In this document: one piece after another, positions 1-10,347 of the stretch
Numbering within the stretch: position 1 is the first letter of the stretch
How the letters are laid out: each line of letters begins with the position of its first letter
Source: Gemmatimonadaceae bacterium
GTDB lineage: Bacteria; Gemmatimonadota; Gemmatimonadetes; Gemmatimonadales; Gemmatimonadaceae
Reading direction: 5' to 3'
DNA: 64,000 nucleotides
Assembly (NCBI GenBank): GCA_035606695.1
Contig: DATNEW010000031.1
Location: forward strand, 124,001-188,000
Translations under genes and position numbers: made by a program
The notes under the pieces: model-generated
Told to the model about the DNA's origin: nothing
What the model saw: the letters and a program-made list of their open reading frames with translations, nothing else
Databases searched by the model: none

Positions 1-366
1 AAGGCCAACAGCCCCGTCTTCTACGGTTACGAGAACAAGATCTTCCCGATCAAGTTCCCACAGGGATCCCAGGTGTTCCGCGTCGGGATCGCCGATCAGG
101 CGAACGTGATCGGCGAGTACGTGGGCGGCGACGCGTCGGTGCTGAGCGGTTCGATCACGGGCGCCGACAATCTCCGCAATCGCGCGTTCGCGGTGGACAT
201 TCCGCAGGCGTACAACGGGGGCGGGCGGGTGATCATGTTCGCGAACAATCCGGTGTATCGCTGGCAGAACCACGGAGAGTTCAACATGATCTTCAACTCG
301 ATCATGAACTGGAATGATGAGCCAAGGGCTGTCGCGCCCGCCGCGGCGACGAGCAGTGGACGGTAG
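1..366 (+). CDS. C-terminal part of a large protein, possibly M14-type carboxypeptidase family
   Basis: The frame is open from base 1, so only the last 121 residues are present. The visible part is rich in Gly, Asn and aromatic residues. It contains a segment of the form GRVIMFANNPVYRWQNHGEF, followed by FNSIMNW and an Ala/Pro-rich tail. Similar 'recover the image of the enzyme as a C-terminal beta domain' endings occur in long secreted zinc carboxypeptidase-like (M14) proteins of Gemmatimonadota and Acidobacteria. That is recall of family style, not a demonstrated match; no catalytic residues are in view. A strong hairpin terminator follows the stop. Confidence 0.5.
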   Translation, partial: KANSPVFYGYENKIFPIKFPQGSQVFRVGIADQANVIGEYVGGDASVLSGSITGADNLRNRAFAVDIPQAYNGGGRVIMFANNPVYRWQNHGEFNMIFNSIMNWNDEPRAVAPAAATSSGR

Positions 367-423
367 GACAAAAGCGACCACGGACGGACGGCGGACAACG
401 GCGGAACGGCACGGAGACGGCGT

Positions 424-445
424 AAACTGCAATTGACTGCAGTTT
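424..445. repeat. Short inverted repeat, 8-bp arms
   Basis: AAACTGCA and TGCAGTTT flank a 6-base spacer just before the main terminator. It may be an accessory hairpin or a protein-binding site. Nothing else in the sequence decides between these. Confidence 0.4.
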
Positions 446-450
446 CATGG

Positions 451-514
451 CCTTTTTAGAAAACCCTCAGGACGCTTCGAGCCACAAAGCGTCCTGAGGG
501 TTTTCTAAAAAAGG
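451..514. terminator. Strong two-way intrinsic terminator
   Basis: Arms of 27 and 28 bases (451-477 and 487-514) pair along their whole length with a single bulged A, around a 9-base loop. The stem is GC-rich in its upper half (CCCTCAGGACGC). It begins with CCTTTTT and ends with AAAAAAGG, so a U-run is made on either strand. It sits between the gene ending at 366 (plus) and the gene ending at 613 (minus), as expected for a shared terminator of convergent units. Confidence 0.85.
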
Positions 515-612
515 CGTTCAACGTCAAACGTTCAACGCCGTCTCCGTGCCGATCCGTGTACGTCCGAAGTTGGTCCGTGGTGTTTTTCTTGCGCCAGTAC
601 GCTGCGTACCGT

Positions 613-1071
613 CTACTCGAGATGCTTCCAAACGCTTGCCGTCAAACAAAGACCCACGGCACTCGTCACGATCGATGCCGTGCTGAGCCCGTGGCCCACC
701 GACGCGAGCGTCGCCGTAAACCCGAGCATCGCTGTAAATCCTCCGGCGCGCCGACGCTGCCGTAACAACCGCGCGGTGTACAAGCTCGCCCACGAGGTCA
801 GCCCAAGCATCGCGTAGCCCTCCCAGATGCGCAGCTCCCGCCAGTGGTCGACGAGCGTCATGAGCATCGCGATCGACGAGAACCCGAGACCCGCGAGCAT
901 CAGCCAGCCGATGACCGAGAAGTACCCGGCGACGAGCCGAATGCGTCCGCCGCCGGGCAACTGGTCGCGGAGCGCGGCCTCTTCCTGCGCGAGCTCCATC
1001 TCGTAGCGCGCGTCGTAATAGACCGGCTCCGCCGGTTCCGGCGGCGTAACGAGCGTGAAGCGTGATCGCAC
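613..1071 (-). CDS. Small integral membrane protein of unknown function
   Basis: 152 residues from a GTG start, with GGAG about 9 bases upstream. A polar N-terminal segment of about 40 residues (acidic, DARYEMELAQEEAALRDQ) precedes three to four hydrophobic stretches: roughly residues 46-75, 85-102 and 112-148. A positive RQRRR loop between the last two suggests a cytoplasmic loop. It lies 18 bases after the creatininase-family gene on the same strand, so the two are probably co-transcribed. I do not recognise the family. Confidence 0.7.
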   Translation of the reverse strand: MRSRFTLVTPPEPAEPVYYDARYEMELAQEEAALRDQLPGGGRIRLVAGYFSVIGWLMLAGLGFSSIAMLMTLVDHWRELRIWEGYAMLGLTSWASLYTARLLRQRRRAGGFTAMLGFTATLASVGHGLSTASIVTSAVGLCLTASVWKHLE

Positions 1072-1089
1072 GGCCAGGTCTCCGAAGGA

Positions 1090-1956
1090 CTACTTGTTGG
1101 TTTCCGTGCCGGCCAGGAACGCGTTGATCTGCCGCACGGCGTAATCGACCTTGATGTCGAACGCCTTCTTGCCGAGCTCCTTGGTCGAGCGCCGCGCGTC
1201 GCCCGAGATGCCGTTGTTGATGCGCGGCACCTTTGGATCGCGCTGCGCGCCGCGCCCGAGCGTGTCGCCGAGCGCGGTAGGAATGAGATCGGCGCGGACG
1301 TAGACGTTGGCGGAATCGAGATACCACATCTCTGATGTATCGGGGATGCCGGCGTGCGAGCTCACCGGATATCCGTTCGCCTTGAGCCAGGCGTCGAAGT
1401 CGCCCTGCGCCTTGGCGTACACCTCATCGCAGAAAAAGACGCGCACGCCCTGCGGCGCGTACTTGGCGTCGAGCTTTTTCGCGACCTCGCCGTACACGTT
1501 CGTGCCGCCGCCGTGATCCTGCATGAGGATGACGTTCTTGAAGCCGGTGGCGATCGCCTGCTCGGTCAGGCGTTCGAGTACCGCGCCGAGAATCTCGGGC
1601 GTGAGGCCGATGGTGCCGGGCAGCGTCGCGCTCGCGTTGTTCGGCGTGTACGGCAGGACGGGCAGCGCGATCGCATTCCCGAGTTTGATGGCGATCGCCT
1701 TGACCGTCGCCTGCGCCATCATGGTATGGCCGCCGTTGGTATTCTGCGGACCGCGCTGTTCGGTGCCGCCCGTATAGATGAGGGCCGTGGTCTTGCCTTC
1801 GGCCATCGCTTGTTTGACTTCGGGCCAGGTCATCTTGTCGAATTCGACGAGCGGCCCCTTGGGTGGGTTCCTGGACAGCTGGGCGCCGGACGCGGCGAGC
1901 GGGAACATGAGCGCGGCGGCAGGTACCGCCACGGCGGCGATGCGAAGACGGGACAT
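1090..1956 (-). CDS. Creatininase-family amidohydrolase, exported
   Basis: 288 residues. The start is set at the Met that opens a signal peptide (RLRIAAVAVPAAALMFPLAASGAQ); in-frame codons further upstream give low-complexity Pro/Arg sequence and are left out. The creatininase fold is recognised from the conserved run TGGTEQRGPQNTNGGH, corresponding to the E..GPH metal-site region. A later NVILMQDHGGGTNVYGE segment matches the family's second metal motif. The classical His of GPH is Gln here (GPQ), so the metal site differs from true creatininases and the substrate cannot be named. The signal peptide puts it in the periplasm. Confidence 0.8.
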   Translation of the reverse strand: MSRLRIAAVAVPAAALMFPLAASGAQLSRNPPKGPLVEFDKMTWPEVKQAMAEGKTTALIYTGGTEQRGPQNTNGGHTMMAQATVKAIAIKLGNAIALPVLPYTPNNASATLPGTIGLTPEILGAVLERLTEQAIATGFKNVILMQDHGGGTNVYGEVAKKLDAKYAPQGVRVFFCDEVYAKAQGDFDAWLKANGYPVSSHAGIPDTSEMWYLDSANVYVRADLIPTALGDTLGRGAQRDPKVPRINNGISGDARRSTKELGKKAFDIKVDYAVRQINAFLAGTETNK

Positions 1957-2028
1957 GGGCTCGAAGGGTCGGGAGAATGGGGGCGTGGTCGGCGGAATTG
2001 TGGTGCGCGGGGCGCTGCCCGGCAAGTC

Positions 2029-2064
2029 GAGCCGCTCGGCGAGCCGCTCGGCGAGTCGCTCGTC
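2029..2064. repeat. 12-bp tandem repeat, three units
   Basis: Two exact GAGCCGCTCGGC units are followed by one with two changes (GAGTCGCTCGTC). It lies in the noncoding stretch between the divergent creatininase and PadR genes. It is probably a replication-slippage array. The same 12-bp period recurs inside two genes of this window. Confidence 0.7.
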
Positions 2065-2153
2065 GGCCTGCTCGGCCGCTTAATCGACTCTTAATGGAAA
2101 TGCCGGCCGTTTCATCACGCTTCGCCGTTAACGGACCCATACGGTGCGCTGCT

Positions 2154-2174
2154 ATATGTGTCAGTCCCACATAT
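2154..2174. promoter_or_regulatory. Candidate PadR operator
   Basis: ATATGTG and CACATAT form a perfect 7-bp inverted repeat with a 7-base spacer, 12 bases before the PadR start codon. PadR-family repressors commonly bind ATGT-N8-ACAT; here the spacing is ATGT-N9-ACAT. Autoregulation is inferred from position and symmetry. Confidence 0.6.
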
Positions 2175-2186
2175 CGAGCGCCAGCG

Positions 2187-2519
2187 ATGCTCACCGACGA
2201 ACTGAAGAAAGGCAGTGCCGAATTCCTCGTACTGTCGCTGCTCGAGACCGAGCACCGGCATGGGTACGAGCTTCAGAAGCTCATCGAGTCGCGGTCGAAG
2301 GGCGTGTTGGTGTTTCACGTCGCCTCGCTCTATCCGCTGCTCTATCGGCTCGAGGATCGCGGATGGATCGCGGGGCGCTGGGTCGAGAAGGCGGGCGAGC
2401 GTCGGCGCCGCTTCTACCGCCTGACGCCCGCCGGCCGCGCGCCACTCGTCGCCCAGCGCGAAGGGTGGCGTGAATTCGTGTCGGCAATCAACCGCGTCGC
2501 GGGGGTGCGATATGCGTGA
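2187..2519 (+). CDS. PadR-family transcriptional regulator
   Basis: 110 residues forming a PadR winged helix. The opening LKKGSAEFLVLSLLETEHRHGYEL and the SLYPLLYRLEDRGWI turn are diagnostic, followed by RRRFYRLTPAGR. The start is the first Met of the domain, 12 bases after an inverted repeat that may be its own operator. Its stop overlaps the next gene's start by 8 bases, so the pair is one operon. PadR next to this kind of giant permease is a recurrent arrangement in Gemmatimonadota and Acidobacteria. The likely role is repression of the downstream exporter in response to a small molecule that is not identifiable from sequence. Confidence 0.88.
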   Translation: MLTDELKKGSAEFLVLSLLETEHRHGYELQKLIESRSKGVLVFHVASLYPLLYRLEDRGWIAGRWVEKAGERRRRFYRLTPAGRAPLVAQREGWREFVSAINRVAGVRYA

Positions 2520-5187
2520 GTCACACCAGTCACCTGAGTCATTCGATTGGCGCGCCGACGTGCGCGCGCGGCTGTCCACATCGGGATTGAGGTCCGAGGA
2601 CGAAGCCGACATCGTCGAGGAGGTCGCCCAGCATCTCGAGCAGCAGTTCACCGAGCTGACGCCGCAGATCGGCGCGACGGCGGCGCGTGAACGATTGCTC
2701 CGCCAACTACGCGACGAAGCATTCGAGGGGGCGGTGATCGGCCGACGTCGCCGTGTCGTGCAGAGCCGAGCGCGCGTGTGGAGCTCGACGTCGGTGCTGC
2801 GCGATTTCCGCGAGGGCTTTCGGTCGCTCCGGCGCAGTCCGGCCACGCTCATCGCCGGCAGTGCCGCGCTGTCGCTCGGCATTGGCCTCACGGTGGCGAT
2901 GTTCAGCATCATCTATGGATTGCTGCTCAAGGGACTGCCCTACGACAATCCCTCGCGCATCGCGGTGGTGAAGCTCATCGATCCGCGCGAGCCGGGCGTC
3001 GACGCGCTCATTCCCTTCGGCGATCTCGCCGCGTACCGGGCGCAACAGCGTTCCTTCGAGACACTCGGCGCCTACTCGACGTCCACGGTGAACGTGAGCG
3101 GCGGGGATCGCGCCGATCGCGTGCAGGCGGCGGAGGTCACCGTCGGCACGATCGAAGTCACGCGCACCGCGCCCGCGCTTGGCCGCTCGTTTCAAGCGGC
3201 GGACGCCGATCCATCGGCACCGCCGGCGGCCATCCTGAGTCATTCGCTCTGGCGCGACCGGTTTGCGTCGAATCCGAACGTGGTCGGAGCCACGATTCGT
3301 GTCGACGGTCGTCCCCGCACCATCGTCGGTGTGATGCCCGACGCATTCGAGTTTCCGTATAGCACCCGGATCTGGCTGCCGCTGCAGGCGAACGCGACCG
3401 TGCCGCCGGGCGAGGGACCGATGGTCAATCCCGTCGGCCGGCTGCGGCCGGACGCGTCATATGAGAATGCGAATGCCGAGTTCGCGAGCCTGGCGGGCCG
3501 GCTCGCGGCCGTCCGGCCGGTTCAGGATGCGAGGATGCGCATCGTGGTGCTGCCGTTCGTGCGCGCGTCCGTCAACCCGCGATTCTACTGGCTGATGAAC
3601 ACGATGTTCGTTGCCGTCTTCCTGGTGTTGCTCGTCGCGTGCGCGAACGTCGCCAACCTGCTGCTCGATCGAGCGGCCAACCGGAGCCGCGAGATCGGCA
3701 TTCGCACCGCGCTTGGCGCCTCGCGACTGGCCATCGTGCGCCAGTCGCTCGTCGAGTCGAGCATTCTCGCGATCGGAGCGGCGATCGTCGGGATTGCGAT
3801 CGCGCAGGTTGGAATCACCGTGTTCAACCGCGCCGTCGCCAATGCGGAGTCGCCGTTGTTCTGGATGGACGTCGGGTTGCATCCCGCGGTGCTGCTGTTC
3901 GTCGTCGCGACGGCGGTCGTGGCGAGCATCGTGTCGGGGCTGGCGCCGGCGATTCAGTCCGCGCGCATCGACATCAGCGCGGTGCTCAAGGATGAATCAC
4001 ACGGTGCGTCATCGCTGCGCGTCGGCCGGCTGAGTCGCACGCTCGTGGTCGTTCAGATCGCGGTGTCGAGCGCGATTTTGCTCGCGTCGGGATTCATCAC
4101 GCGCAGTATCGTCAATTTGCGGGACGTCGATCCGGGCTTCACGACAGCCGGGTTGGTTACCGCGCGAGTGACACTGACGACCGGCGACACTGTGCGTCAG
4201 CGCGCGTTCTTCGAGCGCCTCGATCGCGAGCTTGCCACGCTGCCGGGGAACGGCGGCGTATATCTCGGCAACGGACTGCCCGGTGCCGGATGGGTATCGC
4301 ATCATGCGTACGTCGAAGGCCGCACGTATCGCACGCAGCGAGAACGACCGATCGTCAGCTCGCTCGCGGTCACGCCCGGTTTCTTCACGACGTTCGGTGT
4401 ACGCGCGACACGCGGCCGCACGATCACCGCCGCCGATCGTTCCGGCGCAGCGGACGTCGCTGTCGTCAGCGAGTCGTTCGTGCGCCGCCAGTTTCATGGC
4501 GAAGACGCGATCGGCAAACGAATTCGTGTGAGCTCGGACTCGACGGCGCCGTGGCTCACCATCATCGGTGTGATTCCGACGCTGTTCGCGGCGAGCATCG
4601 ACAATCCGTGGCCGCCGGAAGTGCTCACTTCGTTCTGGCAGGAGGGCGGGCATGCGACGGGGGTCGTCGCATTGCGCGGCACGGGCGACGCGACAAGCGC
4701 GGCATTGCGTCGCATCGTGGCGTCGATCGATCCTGAGACGCCGGTGTACAAGGTCCAGAGCATGGCCGACGTGATGAAACAGCCGATGTGGTTGTTCAAT
4801 GTCTTCGCGACGATCTTCCTCATCTTCGGCGCGGTGGCGCTCGTCCTGTCTTCGATTGGCCTGTACGCGGTGATGGCATTCTCCGTCAGCCGGCGCATAC
4901 GCGAACTGGGAATTCGGCTCGCGCTCGGTGCAACCGCTGGCGACGTGTTGGGCATGGTCTTTCGACAGGGGGCGCGTCAGACCGCTGTCGGGATGGCGAT
5001 CGGCCTCGTCGTTGGCCTCGTGCTGGTGCGTGCGGCAAGCGCGGCGTTGTTCGGCGTGCGGCCGGGCGATCCACTCGTCATGGCGGTCGTCGCGATCGTG
5101 CTTGGCGGAACGGCGACGATCGCGTGCATCGTTCCGGCGCGGCGGGCGACGCGTGTGGATCCCCTCATCGCGCTGCGGACGGATTGA
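2512..5187 (+). CDS. Large MacB/FtsX-type ABC transporter permease (ADOP family)
   Basis: 891 residues, from an ATG that overlaps the PadR stop. A soluble N-terminal region (about 1-95, predicted helical, containing EEVAQHLEQQF) is followed by the first membrane helix. A MacB-type periplasmic domain then precedes three helices with the FtsX signature (NVANLLLDRAANRSREIGIRTALGAS). The whole TM-periplasmic-TM unit is repeated, ending with RRIRELGIRLALGAT and a final helix plus PARRATRVDPL. The protein is thus a fused pair of MacB-like halves. No ATPase is encoded beside it, as is usual for this family. It probably exports drugs or lipids, or acts as a mechanotransmission element. Confidence 0.88.
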   Translation: MRESHQSPESFDWRADVRARLSTSGLRSEDEADIVEEVAQHLEQQFTELTPQIGATAARERLLRQLRDEAFEGAVIGRRRRVVQSRARVWSSTSVLRDFREGFRSLRRSPATLIAGSAALSLGIGLTVAMFSIIYGLLLKGLPYDNPSRIAVVKLIDPREPGVDALIPFGDLAAYRAQQRSFETLGAYSTSTVNVSGGDRADRVQAAEVTVGTIEVTRTAPALGRSFQAADADPSAPPAAILSHSLWRDRFASNPNVVGATIRVDGRPRTIVGVMPDAFEFPYSTRIWLPLQANATVPPGEGPMVNPVGRLRPDASYENANAEFASLAGRLAAVRPVQDARMRIVVLPFVRASVNPRFYWLMNTMFVAVFLVLLVACANVANLLLDRAANRSREIGIRTALGASRLAIVRQSLVESSILAIGAAIVGIAIAQVGITVFNRAVANAESPLFWMDVGLHPAVLLFVVATAVVASIVSGLAPAIQSARIDISAVLKDESHGASSLRVGRLSRTLVVVQIAVSSAILLASGFITRSIVNLRDVDPGFTTAGLVTARVTLTTGDTVRQRAFFERLDRELATLPGNGGVYLGNGLPGAGWVSHHAYVEGRTYRTQRERPIVSSLAVTPGFFTTFGVRATRGRTITAADRSGAADVAVVSESFVRRQFHGEDAIGKRIRVSSDSTAPWLTIIGVIPTLFAASIDNPWPPEVLTSFWQEGGHATGVVALRGTGDATSAALRRIVASIDPETPVYKVQSMADVMKQPMWLFNVFATIFLIFGAVALVLSSIGLYAVMAFSVSRRIRELGIRLALGATAGDVLGMVFRQGARQTAVGMAIGLVVGLVLVRAASAALFGVRPGDPLVMAVVAIVLGGTATIACIVPARRATRVDPLIALRTD

Positions 5188-5231
5188 TCGCGGGCGCTTG
5201 ACGCGCGGCGCGGCGCGGCGGAGAATAGACC

Positions 5232-5720
5232 ATGGACCGCCGCACGCTACTCAAGTCGCTCGCCGCCGCGGGCGCGTCCTCCCTGCTGCCGCACGACGCC
5301 TTCGCGGCGTGGGAGCGGGTGGCATCGGGCGTTGCGCCTCGCGACGGCTTGAGCGAGGCGCAGCTCGCGCACATCGGCGCGATTGCCGACGTCATTCTTC
5401 CCCGCACCGAGACGCCGAGCGCGACGGACGTCGGCGTGCCGGCGTTCATCGACGTGATCGTGAGCGAGCAGATGACGGAGGTCGATCGCCAGACGTTCGT
5501 CGCGAATCTCGACGCGATCGACCCCGCGGCGCTCGACGCAATCGAATCGTCGAGCGATCGCCGCGGCGAACCGGCGCACACGTATTGGCGGCTCAAGGAT
5601 CTGATCGTGTACGGCTACTTCACGAGCGAGCCGGTGATGAAGACGGTGCTGCACTACGAGGTGATGCCCGGCAAGTTCGACGGCGGTGCGCCGATGCCGA
5701 TGGCGATGCCGCATGGTTGA
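5232..5720 (+). CDS. Gluconate 2-dehydrogenase subunit 3 family protein, Tat-exported
   Basis: 162 residues. The N-terminus MDRRTLLKSLAAAGASSLLP is a twin-arginine-type signal, and GGCGGAG lies just upstream of the ATG. The body has the ILPRTETPSATDVGVPAFID segment typical of the small third subunit of membrane-bound GMC dehydrogenases, which helps export and assemble the flavin subunit. The His/Met-rich tail (GGAPMPMAMPHG) overlaps the next gene's start by 8 bases. It is almost certainly the partner of the flavoprotein that follows. Confidence 0.85.
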   Translation: MDRRTLLKSLAAAGASSLLPHDAFAAWERVASGVAPRDGLSEAQLAHIGAIADVILPRTETPSATDVGVPAFIDVIVSEQMTEVDRQTFVANLDAIDPAALDAIESSSDRRGEPAHTYWRLKDLIVYGYFTSEPVMKTVLHYEVMPGKFDGGAPMPMAMPHG

Positions 5721-7404
5721 AACCACGCACTTCGACGCGATCGTCGTCGGCTCGGGAATCAGCGGAGGCTGGGCCGCGAAGGAGCTCACCGAGCACGGCC
5801 TGAAAACGCTCGTGCTCGAGGCGGGCGGCCCGATCGATCCGAATACCGATTTCGTCGAGCACGTGCAGCCGTGGCAGATGCACTTCCGCGGCATGGGCGA
5901 CCGCAAGGCGCTCGAGCGCGACTATCCGGTTCAGCGTGGCTGCTACGCGTGCGATGAGATGGGCCACAAGTTCTTCGTGAAGGACGCGGAGAATCCGTAC
6001 ACCACGCCCGATAACGCGCCGTTCAAGTGGTTCCGTGGCCGACAGGTTGGCGGGCGTTCGATCACGTGGGGTAGGCAAGTCTATCGCTGGAGCGATCTGG
6101 ATTTCGGCGCGAATGCACGGGACGGCCACGGCAACGATTGGCCGATTCGTTACCAGGACATCGCGCCGTGGTACTCGCATGTCGAGCGCTTCATCGGCGT
6201 GACCGGCGCGCCCGAGGGATTGTCGCAGCTGCCGGATGGCGAATTTCTCCCCGCGATGCCGATGACCGTCGTCGAGGAATACGCGCGACCCAAGATCCTT
6301 TCGAAGTTCGGCGGCGAGCGCGTGATGACGATCGGCCGCGCGGCGATCCTGACGCAGAATCACAACGGCCGCCTGGCGTGCCACTACTGCGGCCCGTGCG
6401 AGCGCGGCTGCATCACGCACTCGTACTTCAATAGTCTTGGCTCGACGTTGCCCGCGGCGCGCACGACGGGCAATCTCACGCTGCGGCCGAACAGCGTCGT
6501 GGCCGAAGTGTTGTACGATCCGAAGCGCGGTCGCGCGCGCGGCGTGCGTGTGATCGACGCCAACACGATGCAGTCGCGTGAATACACGGCGCGTGTCGTA
6601 TTTCTATGTGCGTCGGCGATCGAGTCGGTGCGTCTCCTGTTGAACTCGAAGAGCACGCGCTTTCCGGACGGCCTCGCGAACTCGAGCGGCATTCTGGGCC
6701 GCTACGTGATGGATCATCACTATGGATCAGGGGCGTCGGGAACCGTGCCGGGCTTCACCGACAGGCGCACGACGGGGCGGAGGCCGAACGGCATCTACAT
6801 CGCGCGATTCCGCAATGTGAAATCCCAGCATCCGGACTTTCTGCGCGGCTACGGCATGCAGGGCGGATCGGGCCGCGATGGGTGGGGCCGCGGCGGGCGG
6901 ATGCCGGGCTACGGCACCGACTTCAAGAATTCTCTCATCAACGAGCTGGGTCCCTGGTCGCTGTCGGCGTCGGGATGGGGTGAGACGCTGCCCAACGAAG
7001 CCAATCGTGTGACGCTCGACGACACCGTGAAGGACAAGTGGGGCGTGCCGTCGGCGCGCATCGAGGTGCGGTGGCGCGACAATGAAAAGGCAATGGACAA
7101 GGACATGCAGACCGCGATGGCCGAGATGCTGGACGCCGCGGGCTGCACGAACATCCGCACGCATGGCTCGAGCAATCCGCCGGGCCACTGCATTCACGAG
7201 ATGGGCGGCGCGCGCATGAGCAAGACGGCGAACGACGGTGTGCTCAATCGCTGGAATCAGGCGTGGGACGTCAAGAACCTGTTCATCACCGACGGCGCGT
7301 GCATGGCGAGCAACGGGTGTCAGAATCCGAGCATTACGTACATGGCGTTGACGGCGCGGGCGGTGGATCATGCGGTGCGGGAGATGAAGGCAGGCGCGCT
7401 GTGA
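5713..7404 (+). CDS. GMC-family FAD oxidoreductase
   Basis: 563 residues. The Rossmann FAD motif (FDAIVVGSGISGGWAAKELTEHG) is at the N-terminus and a second GMC element follows (PFKWFRGRQVGGRSITWGRQ). The C-terminal catalytic region holds HCIHEMGGARM, then NLFITDGACMASNGCQNPSITYMALTARA. A central CHYCGPCERGCITHSYFNS stretch carries four Cys, the ferredoxin-like cluster seen in the gluconate/sugar dehydrogenase branch. The Met chosen is the one directly before the FAD motif. Together with the preceding subunit it should oxidise a sugar or polyol on the periplasmic side and pass electrons to a c-type cytochrome. No cytochrome gene is adjacent. Confidence 0.88.
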   Translation: MVETTHFDAIVVGSGISGGWAAKELTEHGLKTLVLEAGGPIDPNTDFVEHVQPWQMHFRGMGDRKALERDYPVQRGCYACDEMGHKFFVKDAENPYTTPDNAPFKWFRGRQVGGRSITWGRQVYRWSDLDFGANARDGHGNDWPIRYQDIAPWYSHVERFIGVTGAPEGLSQLPDGEFLPAMPMTVVEEYARPKILSKFGGERVMTIGRAAILTQNHNGRLACHYCGPCERGCITHSYFNSLGSTLPAARTTGNLTLRPNSVVAEVLYDPKRGRARGVRVIDANTMQSREYTARVVFLCASAIESVRLLLNSKSTRFPDGLANSSGILGRYVMDHHYGSGASGTVPGFTDRRTTGRRPNGIYIARFRNVKSQHPDFLRGYGMQGGSGRDGWGRGGRMPGYGTDFKNSLINELGPWSLSASGWGETLPNEANRVTLDDTVKDKWGVPSARIEVRWRDNEKAMDKDMQTAMAEMLDAAGCTNIRTHGSSNPPGHCIHEMGGARMSKTANDGVLNRWNQAWDVKNLFITDGACMASNGCQNPSITYMALTARAVDHAVREMKAGAL

Positions 7405-7416
7405 GCGGTGGGCGCT

Positions 7417-7536
7417 GGGCGATGGGCGCTGGGCGGGTCGATGTCTGACCGGCGGAGCGTTCTGCGTGCGATGGCTTCCGCGGTGGCGGCGACCGCGCTC
7501 GGCACGACGAAATCGGTCGCCCAGCGCCCATCGCCC
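7417..7536. repeat. Inverted repeat of GGGCGATGGGCGCTGGGCG spanning a gene start
   Basis: The 19-base sequence at 7417-7435 recurs exactly in reverse complement at 7518-7536. The first copy lies between two genes. The second lies inside the coding sequence of the next gene, right after its signal peptide, where it encodes QRPSPIAHR. Sub-repeats of GGGCGATGGGCG are visible in both. This looks like a mobile or amplified extragenic repeat partly absorbed into a gene. Confidence 0.7.
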
Positions 7537-8295
7537 ATCGCCCATCGCGTACGGCAGTCGTTGTCGCGCTGGTGCTACGCCCGGATCCCCCTCGACGACC
7601 TCTGCGAGACCGCGAAGAGCATCGGCTACGCCTCGGTCGAGCTGCTCGACGAAAAGGATTGGAGCGTGGTGAAGAGTCACGGCCTGGCGTGCGCCATGGC
7701 CAACGGTTTCGGCTCGATTCCCGTCGGCTTCAATCGGCCGGATCATCACGACAAGCTCGTCGCCGATGCCGAGGCGCTGCTTCCCAAAGCGGCGGCGGCG
7801 GGGGTGCCGAACATCGTCTGCTTCAGTGGCAATCGCGCGGGTTTGTCCGACGGCGAAGGCATCGCGAATTGCGTCGCGGGCCTCAAGCGGGTGACGCCGG
7901 CGGCCGAGCAGCACGGCGTGACGCTCTGCCTCGAGGTGCTGAACAGCAAGGTCGATCACAAGGACTACCAGGCCGATCACACGGCCTGGGCCGCCGAGGT
8001 GGTGAAGGGCGTCGATTCGCCGCGATTAAAGATCTTATATGATATTTATCATATGCAGATCATGGAAGGCGACATCATCCGGACCATCCGGACCTATTAC
8101 CCGTTCATCGGCCACTTCCATACCGGCGGCGTGCCGGGCCGGAACGAGATCGACGACACGCAGGAGCTCAATTACCATCGCGTCATGCAGGCAATCGCCG
8201 ACCTGGGATACACCGGCTACGTCGGCCAGGAGTTCGTGCCCAAAGGCGACCCGGTCGCCGGCATGAAGCAGGCGTTCGAGATCTGTAACGTCTGA
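7441..8295 (+). CDS. Hydroxypyruvate-isomerase-like TIM-barrel protein, exported
   Basis: 284 residues. The N-terminus (MSDRRSVLRAMASAVAATAL) is twin-arginine-like. The mature part is an AP-endonuclease-2/sugar-isomerase TIM barrel. Metal-site segments are LCLEVLNSK, LKILYDIYHMQIMEGD, FIGHFHTGGVPGRNEID and YTGYVGQEFVPKGDP, which match hydroxypyruvate isomerase and related epimerases. The linker after the signal (about residues 25-37) is encoded by an interspersed repeat and is probably unstructured. It follows the GMC oxidoreductase by 36 bases, suggesting a shared sugar-oxidation pathway. Confidence 0.82.
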   Translation: MSDRRSVLRAMASAVAATALGTTKSVAQRPSPIAHRVRQSLSRWCYARIPLDDLCETAKSIGYASVELLDEKDWSVVKSHGLACAMANGFGSIPVGFNRPDHHDKLVADAEALLPKAAAAGVPNIVCFSGNRAGLSDGEGIANCVAGLKRVTPAAEQHGVTLCLEVLNSKVDHKDYQADHTAWAAEVVKGVDSPRLKILYDIYHMQIMEGDIIRTIRTYYPFIGHFHTGGVPGRNEIDDTQELNYHRVMQAIADLGYTGYVGQEFVPKGDPVAGMKQAFEICNV

Positions 8296-8317
8296 TCGCG
8301 CCGGCGCGCCTCGACCC

Positions 8318-10174
<1,857 letters not shown>

Positions 10175-10347
10175 GCGGCGAGGGCTCCGTTCGTAAACCC
10201 CGGACGTTACACGGGCGGGTTATGCGGGGGCAAGCTCGTGGCTGAGTCCGGCTGCGGCAGCGATCCCGCGTGGGTGGTCGATTCATGATCGTGGATTCGG
10301 TCGCGATAGTTTATCTGCGAATCCCGAATAGTGAGTTTCTAATCCCG

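Noticed and set aside
8302-8311. GCGCCGGCGC palindrome between convergent genes as terminator
   Set aside because: Too short and without a U-run; expected by chance at this base composition.
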